This document shows positions 33,745 through 41,756 of a DNA stretch of 45,732 bases, piece after piece. The position numbers were made by a program, and so were the translations under genes. Every line of letters begins with the position of its first letter. The stretch's first letter is position 1. The DNA lies in assembly GCA_018711625.1 (NCBI GenBank), contig DVID01000011.1:1-45732 (forward strand), read 5' to 3'. Below the pieces are notes generated by a model. It saw only the letters and a list, made by a program, of their open reading frames with translations. It was not told the DNA's origin and did not search any database. Source of the stretch: Candidatus Limicola stercorigallinarum (GTDB taxonomy: Bacteria > Actinomycetota > Coriobacteriia > Coriobacteriales > Coriobacteriaceae).

Positions 33745-35145
33745 CTAGGCGCGCTCACCCTCGGCATGCCTGCGCGAGGCGCTCTCGCTTGCCCCAGCGC
33801 TCGTCTTCTCGCCCATCGTATCATGCTCCTCGGCATCGGTGGCTTGCGGCTTGGACTCCTCGGGGGCTGTCACGCGAATGAGCGAGATGCGCTGGCCGCG
33901 CATGGACTGCACCTTGAACTTGTACCCATCCACCTCAAAGACCTCGCCGATGTTGGGCACGCCGTCGCAGATGTCGAGGATCCAGCCAGCGATGGTCTCG
34001 TAGTCGTCGCTCTCTTCGATGGGCCAGCCCAGCTCAACGGCATCATCGCACGAGAATCGGCCATCAACCAGCCATTCACGACGCGAGAGGCGCGTGAGGT
34101 ATTTGTTGTCGGGATCAAACTCGTCCTCGATCTCGCCCACAATCTCCTCAACGATGTCCTCCACGGTGATGAGGCCGGCCGTGCCGCCGTACTCGTCCAC
34201 CACAACCACCATCTGCTCGTGGGCCGTCTGCATCTCGGAGAGCAGCGGCAGGATGTCTTTGGTGTCGGGCACAAAGGATGCGTCGCGCAGGTGGGTACGC
34301 ACGTGCTCCTTGCCGCGGCTCGACAGCGCGAGCTCGATGAGGTCCTTGATGTGCGCGATACCCACGATGTTGTCGGGGTCCTCGTGATAGATCGGCACGC
34401 GCGAGTAGCCGGTGCGGCGCATCTCGTCGAGCACCTGCTCCACGGTGTCGGTGTCTTCGGCCATCGTCACATCCACGCGCGGCACCATGACCTCACGCGC
34501 CACTGCATCGCCCAGGTCGAAGATCTCGTGGATCATGCGCTTCTCTTCATCGAGCAGGGTGTCCTGCTCCGAGACCATGTACTTGATCTCTTCCTCCGAG
34601 ACATTCTGGCGATCGTCCGCGCTCTTGATGCCTAGGATGGCGGAGATGCCGTTGGCAGAAGCCTGCGTGAGCCACACCAGCGGCTTGGCAATGCGGCGGA
34701 AGACCATGATGGTGCCCGCGACAGACTTTGCCATGCCCTCGGCGTCCGAGAGGCCGATGCGCTTGGGCACGAGCTCGCCGATGACGATGGAGAGATACGA
34801 CACGATGAGCGTAATGATGATGGGCGCTGCCAGCGGCGCCACAGCGGTGAGCGGCGCCAGACCAAACGACTCCATCCAGCTGGCAAGTGGGTCGGAAAGC
34901 GTGTTGGACGAGACCGTGGCCGAGAAGAAGCCGACGAGCGTGATGGCAACCTGGATGGTGGCCAGGAAGTCCGTGGAGTCCGACGCCAGCTCAAGCGCCT
35001 GCACCGCGCGCTTGTCGCCCTCCTCGGCGTCGTGCTCGAGCGAAGCACGCTTCGCCGTGGTGAGCGCCATCTCGGACATGGAGAAAAAACCGTTCAGCAC
35101 GGTGAGCAATATCGTGGCGACGATAGAAAACACAATCATGCTCAT
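33745..35145 (-). CDS. CNNM/CorC-family (hemolysin C-like) membrane protein
   Basis: 466 residues. A DUF21 membrane domain with about three to four spans (1-180; NGFFSMSEMALTTAKR, IVIGELVPKRIGL), a CBS pair (about 205-330; MVPRVDVTMAEDTDTVEQVL and MVVVVDEYGGTAGLITVEDI), and a C-terminal CorC-HlyC domain (about 350-430). CNNM/CorC proteins take part in Mg2+ and Co2+ export or Na+/Mg2+ exchange. An Asp/Glu/Ser-rich tail follows. The ATG at 35145 is preferred over a TTG at 35187 that lacks a ribosome binding site, though the nearest GGGAGG is about 15 nt away. Confidence 0.88.
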   Translation of the reverse strand: MSMIVFSIVATILLTVLNGFFSMSEMALTTAKRASLEHDAEEGDKRAVQALELASDSTDFLATIQVAITLVGFFSATVSSNTLSDPLASWMESFGLAPLTAVAPLAAPIIITLIVSYLSIVIGELVPKRIGLSDAEGMAKSVAGTIMVFRRIAKPLVWLTQASANGISAILGIKSADDRQNVSEEEIKYMVSEQDTLLDEEKRMIHEIFDLGDAVAREVMVPRVDVTMAEDTDTVEQVLDEMRRTGYSRVPIYHEDPDNIVGIAHIKDLIELALSSRGKEHVRTHLRDASFVPDTKDILPLLSEMQTAHEQMVVVVDEYGGTAGLITVEDIVEEIVGEIEDEFDPDNKYLTRLSRREWLVDGRFSCDDAVELGWPIEESDDYETIAGWILDICDGVPNIGEVFEVDGYKFKVQSMRGQRISLIRVTAPEESKPQATDAEEHDTMGEKTSAGASESASRRHAEGERA

Positions 35146-35293
35146 GGATACGAAATCAAACCTCCCAAACAGGGTGAAAAATAACAACGCTGCCGGACAT
35201 TGGGCATTCGCCGGGCGGACGGCAGGCGGGGCTTCTCTTTGGGGTCACGACCAAGACGCTGTCGCGACATCCCCACAGAGCAACGCGGCTGTG

Positions 35294-36154
35294 CTAAATC
35301 ACGTACAGGATCACCGCCATAAAGATGAAGACGCTCCCCGCGAGCACCCAGAGGTGCCACACGCTGTGCATATAGCGGATCTTCTTCATAAGGTAAAAAC
35401 CGGTACCGATGGTGTAGCAGATGCCACCCACGGTAAGAAGCGCAAGCGCCACCGGGTCGAGCGACCCTATGAGCTGGGGCAGGCGGAACACCACGAGCCA
35501 TCCCATGATGAGATAGATGAGGATGGTGACCCAGCGCGGCTGACGCTGTCGGCCGATAATCTCAAACGAAATGCCCGCGAATGCGAGTGCCCACACCGCC
35601 ACAAAGAGCAGCACGCCACCGTTTTCGATGAGCGTGATCAGGCAAAACGGCGTATAGCTGCCTGCGATGAGCAGATAGATGCAGCTGTGGTCGATAGTGC
35701 GGAAGATGCGCTTGGCGGCCGGCACCTGGATGGCGTGGTAGAGCGTCGACGCAAGATATTCCAGGATGAGCGTCACGCCGAATACAATGGCCGACGCAAT
35801 ATGCGTGGGCGCGGCACCGCCCAGGGCGGCCTTCACAATAAGGAGCACGAGCCCTGCGATGGCCAGCAGCACACCTAAGCCATGCGTGATGGAGTTGGCG
35901 ATCTCTTCGCCGAGGGTGTAATGAGGAAGCTCGCGGCGCTCACGACCCGACGAGCCCTTGCGCTCGCGATGCGGAGGACGAGGGCACTTCCGCCGCCGCA
36001 TGGGGCACGAAGCGCAGATGTCATCGACCGCCTCGTCGGCAGCGTCGCAGTCGGCAACGTTGCCTTCCTGAGGCAGCGATGCAGGTTCATGCGCGGGCGC
36101 GTCGTGCGCGCCCGAGGTACTTCGCGATGTTGAACTGTCGCCTGATGCGGACAT
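35294..36154 (-). CDS. Hemolysin III / PAQR-family membrane protein
   Basis: 286 residues. A hydrophilic N-terminal extension of about 75 residues contains a Cys/Arg motif (CASCPMRRRKC), unusual for this family. Seven membrane spans follow with the conserved PAQR features: EIANSITHGLG, STLYHAIQ, DHSCIYLLIAGSYTP and the C-terminal HSVWHLWVLAGS; the histidines and Asp form a zinc-type site. Bacterial members have been linked to membrane fluidity and ceramidase-like hydrolysis; hemolytic action is not implied. GGAGG lies 12 nt before the ATG. Confidence 0.88.
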   Translation of the reverse strand: MSASGDSSTSRSTSGAHDAPAHEPASLPQEGNVADCDAADEAVDDICASCPMRRRKCPRPPHRERKGSSGRERRELPHYTLGEEIANSITHGLGVLLAIAGLVLLIVKAALGGAAPTHIASAIVFGVTLILEYLASTLYHAIQVPAAKRIFRTIDHSCIYLLIAGSYTPFCLITLIENGGVLLFVAVWALAFAGISFEIIGRQRQPRWVTILIYLIMGWLVVFRLPQLIGSLDPVALALLTVGGICYTIGTGFYLMKKIRYMHSVWHLWVLAGSVFIFMAVILYVI

Positions 36155-36251
36155 AAGCGTGTATGTTCCTCCAAAATAGACTGCTCATAACTATAGCAGA
36201 AGCCTTATATCAACGCGAGAACCACCGCAGGGCGCAGGTGAGCGGATGGTT

Positions 36252-36305
36252 GGAGACGGGGGTGTTTCGTCCACGGACGGATGGGGACGGGGTCGTTTCA
36301 TCCAC
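36252..36305. repeat. Tandem direct repeat, including copy 2 of the dispersed GGGGACGGGG repeat
   Basis: Two 23-nt units, 36252-36274 and 36283-36305, are 19/23 identical (GGAGACGGGGGTGTTTCGTC and GGGGACGGGGTCGTTTCATC, each ending CCAC). The second, extended to 36279-36303, matches the reverse complement of 21432-21455. They open the gene-free stretch 36155-36748. Confidence 0.75.
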
Positions 36306-36380
36306 CCAGGACCCGCGAGCTCTCTGGGCGGGAGATGCGGCCCGATCGGGAGGGTCCCGGTACCCCACGGGTGTTCCGGC

Positions 36381-36525
36381 AAAAAAGTACGTCATTTCAG
36401 TACGCGATGCGCGATTCCGTGAGTAGACGCGGCTTGCGGAGGCGCGCCAACTGCGGTTTTGTTGAATGCGGGCGGCTGCCTGCTCGGACAAAGCCGAATT
36501 ACGTACTGAAATGACGTACTTTTTT
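36381..36525 (-). repeat. GAGTAGAC hairpin element, copy C (145 nt)
   Basis: Perfect 24-nt arms at 36381-36404 and 36502-36525 (core GTACGTCATTTCAGTACG with an outer A6/T6). Exactly 16 nt inside each arm is a box: GAGTAGAC (36421-36428) and GCCTGCTC (36478-36485, two changes from GTCTACTC). The 49-nt loop, read on the minus strand, contains AACAAAACCGCAG at the same offset as AAGAAAA in copies A and B. It lies between two same-strand genes, so convergent termination is not the reason for its presence. Confidence 0.9.
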
Positions 36526-36585
36526 TCGCGCGTCGTGGCTCGGGCCCGCCGCGCCCGGCGCCACGGACCACGCACCCCTTCCATG

Positions 36586-36659
36586 CCGTTGGGGACGGGT
36601 GCGGTTGGCAGAACGCCTGATCTACAGGGCGGTCTGCCAACCGTACCCGTCCCCAATGG
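36586..36659. repeat. 74-nt giant hairpin with GGGGACGGG motif
   Basis: Arms 36586-36615 and 36630-36659 are inverted repeats with 27 of 30 positions matching (core TTGGGGACGGG, then GGTTGGCAGA). The 14-nt loop itself pairs (CCTG-ATCTA-CAGG), giving an almost continuous stem. It shares GGGGACGGG with the direct repeats at 36252-36305 and 21432-21455. Confidence 0.8.
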
Positions 36660-36677
36660 CACGATGGCAAAGGCAGC

Positions 36678-36713
36678 GGGCGCCGGAGCCCCTCCTCGGG
36701 AGAACCGGCGCCC
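36678..36713 (-). terminator. GC-rich hairpin after the DUF362 gene
   Basis: GGGCGCCGG (36678-36686) pairs with CCGGCGCCC (36705-36713), with an inner CTCC/GGAG pairing. It lies 36 nt past the stop of the minus-strand DUF362 gene. There is no clear T-tract, so it is only a possible terminator. Confidence 0.4.
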
Positions 36714-36748
36714 GGTGTCGTAACGCAGCGTATTGCTGCTCTCTGGAG

Positions 36749-37936
36749 CTACTTGACCTCGATGAGCTCGTAGTGGCTCGTGCCCAGGCCAATCTTCTCG
36801 GCATGCTCGATCATCGAGCGCCAATTGGTGTCGGGATGCGTCATGTTGAAGTGATCGTGCTCGCAGCGCTCGGGGACGCCGCCCTCGGCCTCGAGCTTTG
36901 CGCGCATCTCGGTCAGCTCGGTATCGGGCATTGCGGGCGCGGCGAGTGCCATGTCGATCGCAGCCTGATCGATTGCCACCGGGTCAAAGCTTGCAAACAT
37001 ACCCAGGTCGGGCACGATGGGCGTGTCGTTCTCGGCATGGCAGTCGCAGTTGGGAGAGATGTCGATGGCAAGCGAGATGTGGAAGCTCGGGCGGTCCTGC
37101 ACGATGGCCTGCGTGTACTCGGCAATCTTGTAGTTGAGCACATCTACCGCGGCGTCATAGTCTGGCTCGATGGCGTCCTGGTTGCACGCGCCGATGCAGC
37201 GGCCGCAACCCACGCAGCGGTCGTGATCGATGTGGGCCACTGGCACGGTCACCGTCTTGCCGCTCTTGAGCTCGCGCTCGCGGGTCTCCTCAAAGCTTAC
37301 GGCGCCGTGCGCGCAGATGCGCTCGCAGGCGTGGCAACCGATGCACTTCTCGGTGTGCACGCTCGGCTTGCCGGCCGCATGCTGCTCCATCTTGCCGGCG
37401 CGGCTGCCGCCGCCCATGCCCAGGTTCTTCATGCAGCCGCCAAAGCCCGCCTGCTCGTGACCCTTGAAATGCGTGAGCGAGATCACAATGTCGGCATCCA
37501 TGAGGGCGTGGCCGATCTTGGCCTCCTTCACGTACTCGCCATTCTTCACGGGCACGAGGGTCTCGTCGGTGCCCTTGAGGCCGTCGGCGATGATCACGTG
37601 GCAGCCCGTGGCGTAGGGCGTGAAACCGTTCTGGTAGGCGCAGTCGATGTGCTCGAGCGCGTTTTTGCGGCTGCCCACGTAAAGCGTGTTGCAGTCGGTG
37701 AGGAAGGGCTTGCCACCCAGCTCCTTGACCACGTCGGCGACGGCGCGCGCGTAGTTGGGGCGCAGGAAGCTGAGGTTCCCCAGCTCGCCAAAGTGAATCT
37801 TGATGGCCACAAACTTGTTCTCGAAGTCGATCTCGCCGATGCCGGCACGACGGATGAGGCGCTTGAGCTTATCAAGCTGGCTTTCTCGGCCGTGGGTGCG
37901 TAGGTTGCAATAGTAGACGTTGGCCTTCGTAGACAT
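36749..37936 (-). CDS. DUF362-domain protein with two [4Fe-4S] clusters
   Basis: 395 residues, cytoplasmic. The DUF362 parts (ANVYYCNLRTHGRE, VAIKIHFGELGNLSFLRP, DIVISLTHFKGHEQAGFGG, LAIDISPNCDCHAEND, DPVAIDQAAIDMAL) surround a ferredoxin insert with CIGCHACERICAHGA and CVGCGRCIGACNQDA. Members of this group are probable electron-transfer or redox proteins of anaerobes; the substrate is unknown. The ATG at 37936 has GGGGAGGG upstream. Its promoter region lies next to the end of the ABC transporter operon. Confidence 0.88.
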   Translation of the reverse strand: MSTKANVYYCNLRTHGRESQLDKLKRLIRRAGIGEIDFENKFVAIKIHFGELGNLSFLRPNYARAVADVVKELGGKPFLTDCNTLYVGSRKNALEHIDCAYQNGFTPYATGCHVIIADGLKGTDETLVPVKNGEYVKEAKIGHALMDADIVISLTHFKGHEQAGFGGCMKNLGMGGGSRAGKMEQHAAGKPSVHTEKCIGCHACERICAHGAVSFEETRERELKSGKTVTVPVAHIDHDRCVGCGRCIGACNQDAIEPDYDAAVDVLNYKIAEYTQAIVQDRPSFHISLAIDISPNCDCHAENDTPIVPDLGMFASFDPVAIDQAAIDMALAAPAMPDTELTEMRAKLEAEGGVPERCEHDHFNMTHPDTNWRSMIEHAEKIGLGTSHYELIEVK

Positions 37937-38061
37937 ACAGCCCTCCCCTTGTGTGATGGACGTCAACGCGCGGGCCAGGCGATTGCCCGCGGCACATAGC
38001 GCATGCCCATTATCTCCGATGTCGGCGCCGCGAGACTCCTTCCCCTGTCGAAAACCTGAGA

Positions 38062-39252
38062 CTAGGCAGCCTCGCGGTCGCGCACGCGCCCCAAGGCCAG
38101 CGCCACCGAGACCACCGCCGCCGCAAACAGCGCGGTCACGCCGGCACAAGCCGCCACGTCCGCCGCCACGTCGAGCGTGATCCGGGGCGCCTCGTACACC
38201 CGCACAATCCCCTGCACGCACCAGTACCCGGGCGTCAGGCGGGCGATGCTCTCGATCGCAGGCCCCATCTGGTCAATCGAGACCCAGGTTCCGGCCAAAA
38301 AGGTGAGCACCATGCTCGCGATGTTCGCGACGGCGTGCGCCACCTCGTGCGACACGCCCAGCTGCCACAGCAAAAAGCCAAATCCCGTGCCCACGAGCGC
38401 CAGCGCGAGAAGCGCCATCTGAATGAACAGGACCGCCCCCATCGAAACGCCCGCGAGCGCGTCGCGATACACCATGAAGCCGAGGGCCCCGTTGAGCGCC
38501 CAGACGAGCACGCCGCAGAACCCGATGGCCATGCCCGTCTGGCAGCGAAACGATCCATCCGAGACACTCGACGCCCCCAGCCTGCGGCGCACGTCGGGAT
38601 CGCGGAGGCTCGCCAGCCCCTGGGAGACGATCGCCGCGATGCCGCCAAAGAGCGGGTAGGTGGCGAACTGCACATAGACCAGGTAGTCGGTGGGCACCCC
38701 CGCCTCCTCCGGCTCAGCGCGCGACACCTCGACGCCCGAGGACTGCACGTCGCCCAACCACGAGATCAGATCCGACGCAGGCGCATCGCTCGCCGCCGCC
38801 AAGGCATAGAGCTCCTGCGCCCAGCCGCGGACGCGCTCGTCCATGAGGGTTCCATCGGCCCCGCCATAGCTCACGATGGTCTCAAGGGCGGGGGCGTCCG
38901 CCCCCTCGCGGGCGGCGGCAAGCATGTCCTCCCCCCATCCCTCGGGGATGACGAGCACGTAGGACGCAACGTCGCGGGCGGCGGCATCTTGCAGGGCATA
39001 GGTAGAGTCCTCGAGCTCGACATAGGTGCTCTCCGAGCGCACGAAGGCCTCAAGCGCCTGCGACACCTCGCTGCCGTCGCGGTCAATCACGGCCGCGCGC
39101 GGCAGCTCCTCCTGGAACCCTCCACCATCAGACTCCACGTATCCCACGCTCTCGCCCATGACCATGCCCATGGCCGACAGCGCCAGGACGTATATGGCGA
39201 ACAGCGGCCAGCTGTTGCGAATGAGTCGAAGGGCGATTCTAAAGACTTGCAT
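38062..39252 (-). CDS. ABC-2-type exporter permease, second subunit
   Basis: 396 residues. One N-terminal span (about 15-34), a large extracytoplasmic domain (about 40-225), then five C-terminal spans (LVYVQFATYPLFGG, ALNGALGFMVYRDAL region, IASMVLTFLAGTWVS, LTPGYWCVQGIVRVY), the layout of YhgE/ABC-2 exporters. The start overlaps the end of the first permease gene by 14 nt. It probably forms a heterodimer with that permease and the ATPase. The cargo is likely a lipid or antimicrobial peptide, inferred from the adjoining sensor system. Confidence 0.87.
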   Translation of the reverse strand: MQVFRIALRLIRNSWPLFAIYVLALSAMGMVMGESVGYVESDGGGFQEELPRAAVIDRDGSEVSQALEAFVRSESTYVELEDSTYALQDAAARDVASYVLVIPEGWGEDMLAAAREGADAPALETIVSYGGADGTLMDERVRGWAQELYALAAASDAPASDLISWLGDVQSSGVEVSRAEPEEAGVPTDYLVYVQFATYPLFGGIAAIVSQGLASLRDPDVRRRLGASSVSDGSFRCQTGMAIGFCGVLVWALNGALGFMVYRDALAGVSMGAVLFIQMALLALALVGTGFGFLLWQLGVSHEVAHAVANIASMVLTFLAGTWVSIDQMGPAIESIARLTPGYWCVQGIVRVYEAPRITLDVAADVAACAGVTALFAAAVVSVALALGRVRDREAA

Positions 39253-40486
39253 AGCGCTGCCTCCTCATGAAGAACGCGGACGCGCCAAAAAGCACCGCCG
39301 CCATGGCACCGAGCGTGGCAAGCGTTGCCGCAAAGGGCGCGAGCGAGTCGTAATAGGTGAGCGTGTAAAAGGCATTGGTTGCCTGGACCGCCGGATTTAT
39401 GGTCTGGAGCCATGGGAGATGCGCGGTGAGCCAGTCGGAAAGCGCCATGGCGGGGTCCCCGTACAGGCCGGCTGGCAGCGACAGCGCAAGGGTGCTCAGC
39501 GTCAGGCTGATGTCCTTCGCCGTCTGAGAGGGCCAGGGAAGCGACCAGATGAAGGCTCCGAAGGCGCACGACACGAGCGCGCATGCGGCGCAGGCCGCAA
39601 GCGCAAGCACCTCCCGCCCCGCAAACGAGACCCCGGCGACAACCACCAGGTAGGCCAGCGCAACGATCAGGCAGGCAAAGACGATCAGCCAGCTTGCCAT
39701 CAGCGCCGCAAGCAGCTGGCGGGCGGGGCGAGCAGACGACACCTGCATGCGCATTCCCACCGGCGACATGTTGGCGCGCATGCGCTCCACCATGAGGGCG
39801 GCGACATTGGAGCCCATGATGCTCGAAAAGCCCAGGACGGCATAATAGAACCTGGTCGCCATCCTCGGCTCGACGCGCATGATGTCCAGCTGCTCGGTCG
39901 CCACGTCGTCGCCCGCCATGTCGCGGGCAAGCTGCATGGCGGCCTCGGGGGCAGACAGCGCCTCGGGGTCAGCCGCCGCGAGCTCCGACGCCGCCCGCGA
40001 CGCCTGCACGTAGCGGTCTAGCACCGCTTGCACCACCGACTCCGCCGTTCCGTTCATGCTCGACGGGGGCACGGTAAGCTCCGGCATGCCATCGGCATCA
40101 GCGCCTACCACCATCTCCACCTCACCGGCCAGCAGTCCCTGCCGCGCGGCCCCGTCATTCTCATAGCCTGTTAGCGCAAGACTCAGCGGGGCATCCTCAT
40201 CCTGCGAATCCAACGACTCCATGAGGCCGCCCGCGGCGTCGAGCACCTCTCCCCCATCGGAAGCAAGCCCTGCGAGCAGCTCCCGCAGCCCCGTCGCCTC
40301 GTCCGAGGCAAAGGCGTCATCTGTCACCACGCCCAGCTCGATCGTGCCCAGATACCGGTTCGAGGTCATGTCGCCAAGCATCACCATGAGCAGCGTAGCG
40401 AGCAAAATGGGAAACACCACCACCCAAATCACGACGGTGCTGTTCCGCAGCGTCGAGCGGATGTTGTATCCGATGAGCGTCAACAT
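39239..40486 (-). CDS. ABC-2-type exporter permease, first subunit
   Basis: 415 residues with the same layout: N-terminal span (STVVIWVVVFPILLATLLMVM), an extracytoplasmic domain of about 190 residues and five C-terminal spans (FYYAVLGFSSIMGSNVAALM, LLAALMASWLIVFACLIVAL, and a final pair ending in a basic tail). The motif at TM5 (LPWLQTINPAVQATNAFY) matches LTPGYW of the partner. It starts three nt after the ATPase stop, so the three genes are one operon. Confidence 0.87.
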   Translation of the reverse strand: MLTLIGYNIRSTLRNSTVVIWVVVFPILLATLLMVMLGDMTSNRYLGTIELGVVTDDAFASDEATGLRELLAGLASDGGEVLDAAGGLMESLDSQDEDAPLSLALTGYENDGAARQGLLAGEVEMVVGADADGMPELTVPPSSMNGTAESVVQAVLDRYVQASRAASELAAADPEALSAPEAAMQLARDMAGDDVATEQLDIMRVEPRMATRFYYAVLGFSSIMGSNVAALMVERMRANMSPVGMRMQVSSARPARQLLAALMASWLIVFACLIVALAYLVVVAGVSFAGREVLALAACAACALVSCAFGAFIWSLPWPSQTAKDISLTLSTLALSLPAGLYGDPAMALSDWLTAHLPWLQTINPAVQATNAFYTLTYYDSLAPFAATLATLGAMAAVLFGASAFFMRRQRYASL

Positions 40487-40489
40487 GGC

Positions 40490-41446
40490 TCACCTCCCCG
40501 CCTCGGCACCGTCACGCAGCTCGCGGCCGGTGATCTCGAGAAAGACATCGTTCAGCGTGGGAGGCGCCGACCAGACGCGCCCGATCGCCACGCCGGCATC
40601 GGTGAGCTCGCGCAGCACGTCCATGAGGTTATGCGGGTTCGCCTCGCATACGCAGACGAGCACGTCATCTTCCATCTCGATCGTAATCGCATGGGGCAGG
40701 GCGCGCAGACGCGCCAGCAGCTCATCGGGCATGCGGTCGACTTCGACCTGGATGCGCTCGCCCACCGAGATCATCCGCTTAAGCTCGTCGGCGGTGCCCT
40801 GGGCCAGCACGCGCCCATGGTCCATGATCACGATGCGCGAGCAGATCTGCTCGACCTCTTCCATGTAGTGGCTCGTATAGACCACCGTGGCTCCCTCGTC
40901 GCGCAGGCGCTGGATGCCGCGCAGGATGGCGTTGCGGCTTTGCGGGTCGACCGCAACCGTGGGCTCGTCGAAGAAGATGAGCTCGGGGCGATGCGCGATG
41001 CCGCAGGCGATATTGAGGCGACGCAGCAAGCCGCCCGAGAGCTTGCGCGGGCGGAACCCGATAAAGTCTTCCAGGCCCACGAAGTCGATGGCCGCCTCCA
41101 CGAGCGGCTGGCGAAGCTTGCGGTCCGGCACGTAGAGCGAGCAAAAGCAGTCGATGTTCTCGCGCACGGTGAGCTCGTTCATGACAGCCACCTGCTGCGG
41201 CACCACGCCGATGCGCCGCTTGAGGTCATAGCGCGCCGGCGTCATGGGCTCGCCAAAGAGCTCGATGCGCCCTTTGTCGTAGGTGAGCAGCTGCAGCATG
41301 CAGTTGATGGCGGTCGTCTTGCCCGACCCGTTGGGACCGAGCAGGCCCAAGATCTCGCCCGGCGCGATGTGCAGGTCAAAATGGTCAAGGGCGACAAGTT
41401 CGCCATAGCGCTTGACCACGCTGTCCACGGATACGATGTCTGCCAT
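40490..41446 (-). CDS. ABC exporter ATP-binding protein
   Basis: 318 residues. Walker A GPNGSGKTT, a Q-loop (GVVPQQVAVMNEL), signature RKLSGGLLRRLNIACG, Walker B LIFFDEPTVAVDP and the switch histidine in VVYTSHYMEE. A C-terminal domain of about 90 residues is typical of drug, lantibiotic and daunorubicin-type exporters. The ATG at 41446 has AGAGGAGG upstream. It is divergent from the histidine kinase and response regulator genes. Confidence 0.95.
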   Translation of the reverse strand: MADIVSVDSVVKRYGELVALDHFDLHIAPGEILGLLGPNGSGKTTAINCMLQLLTYDKGRIELFGEPMTPARYDLKRRIGVVPQQVAVMNELTVRENIDCFCSLYVPDRKLRQPLVEAAIDFVGLEDFIGFRPRKLSGGLLRRLNIACGIAHRPELIFFDEPTVAVDPQSRNAILRGIQRLRDEGATVVYTSHYMEEVEQICSRIVIMDHGRVLAQGTADELKRMISVGERIQVEVDRMPDELLARLRALPHAITIEMEDDVLVCVCEANPHNLMDVLRELTDAGVAIGRVWSAPPTLNDVFLEITGRELRDGAEAGR

Positions 41447-41578
41447 GACAACCTCCTCTGAAGTCGGCAGCGGATTGGCGCGCACCTGAGCGTGCGAACG
41501 CGAACGGCCTTATGCCCGGACGCTCGGGCGCGATCGCCTCGCCGCTCGGACGGGTGAGCAGCCCCTCTGTCGGTCACC

Positions 41579-41607
41579 ATTGTCCCGGGCGCGCCGACGC
41601 CACGGAA
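41579..41607 (-). promoter_or_regulatory. Candidate promoter of the ABC operon
   Basis: On the minus strand GACAAT (41579-41584) is a -10 candidate with TTCCGT 17 nt upstream (41602-41607). The -35 is poor, which would fit an activated promoter: the palindrome at 41609-41620 abuts it, centred near -42. Confidence 0.35.
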
Positions 41608-41608
41608 G

Positions 41609-41682
41609 TGAGATTTGTCACAGCCTGGCAGACGGGGGCGAGGCATTTACCAAATGAGGCCCGCGGCCCATGACAAATGTCA
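41609..41682. promoter_or_regulatory. Paired palindromic operators, TGACA-NN-TGTCA
   Basis: 41671-41682 is a perfect 5-2-5 palindrome, TGACAAATGTCA. 41609-41620 is TGAGATTTGTCA, the same palindrome with one change. The two sites match 11/12 when one is reversed, and their centres are 62 nt apart, about six turns of DNA. They lie in the 310-nt divergent gap between the exporter and two-component genes, so the response regulator at 42923 is the natural candidate to bind them. Confidence 0.6.
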
Positions 41683-41743
41683 CGATTCGGGAGCGGACCG
41701 GCAAGAAGCGACCATCCTGACAGCCAACGGCGCGGCGCACCGA

Positions 41744-41749
41744 TACAAT
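41744..41749 (+). promoter_or_regulatory. -10 box giving a probable leaderless histidine-kinase mRNA
   Basis: TACAAT (41744-41749) ends seven nt before the ATG at 41757, so transcription should begin at or within a base or two of the start codon. No ribosome binding site precedes the ATG. A -35 is uncertain; CTGACA at 41717-41722 is 21 nt away. Confidence 0.45.
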
Positions 41750-41756
41750 CGAGAAC

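Noticed and set aside
36252-36659. CRISPR array in the repeat-rich stretch
   Set aside because: The direct repeat has only two diverged units with an 8-nt gap, and the other repeats are inverted; there are no regular spacers and no cas genes.
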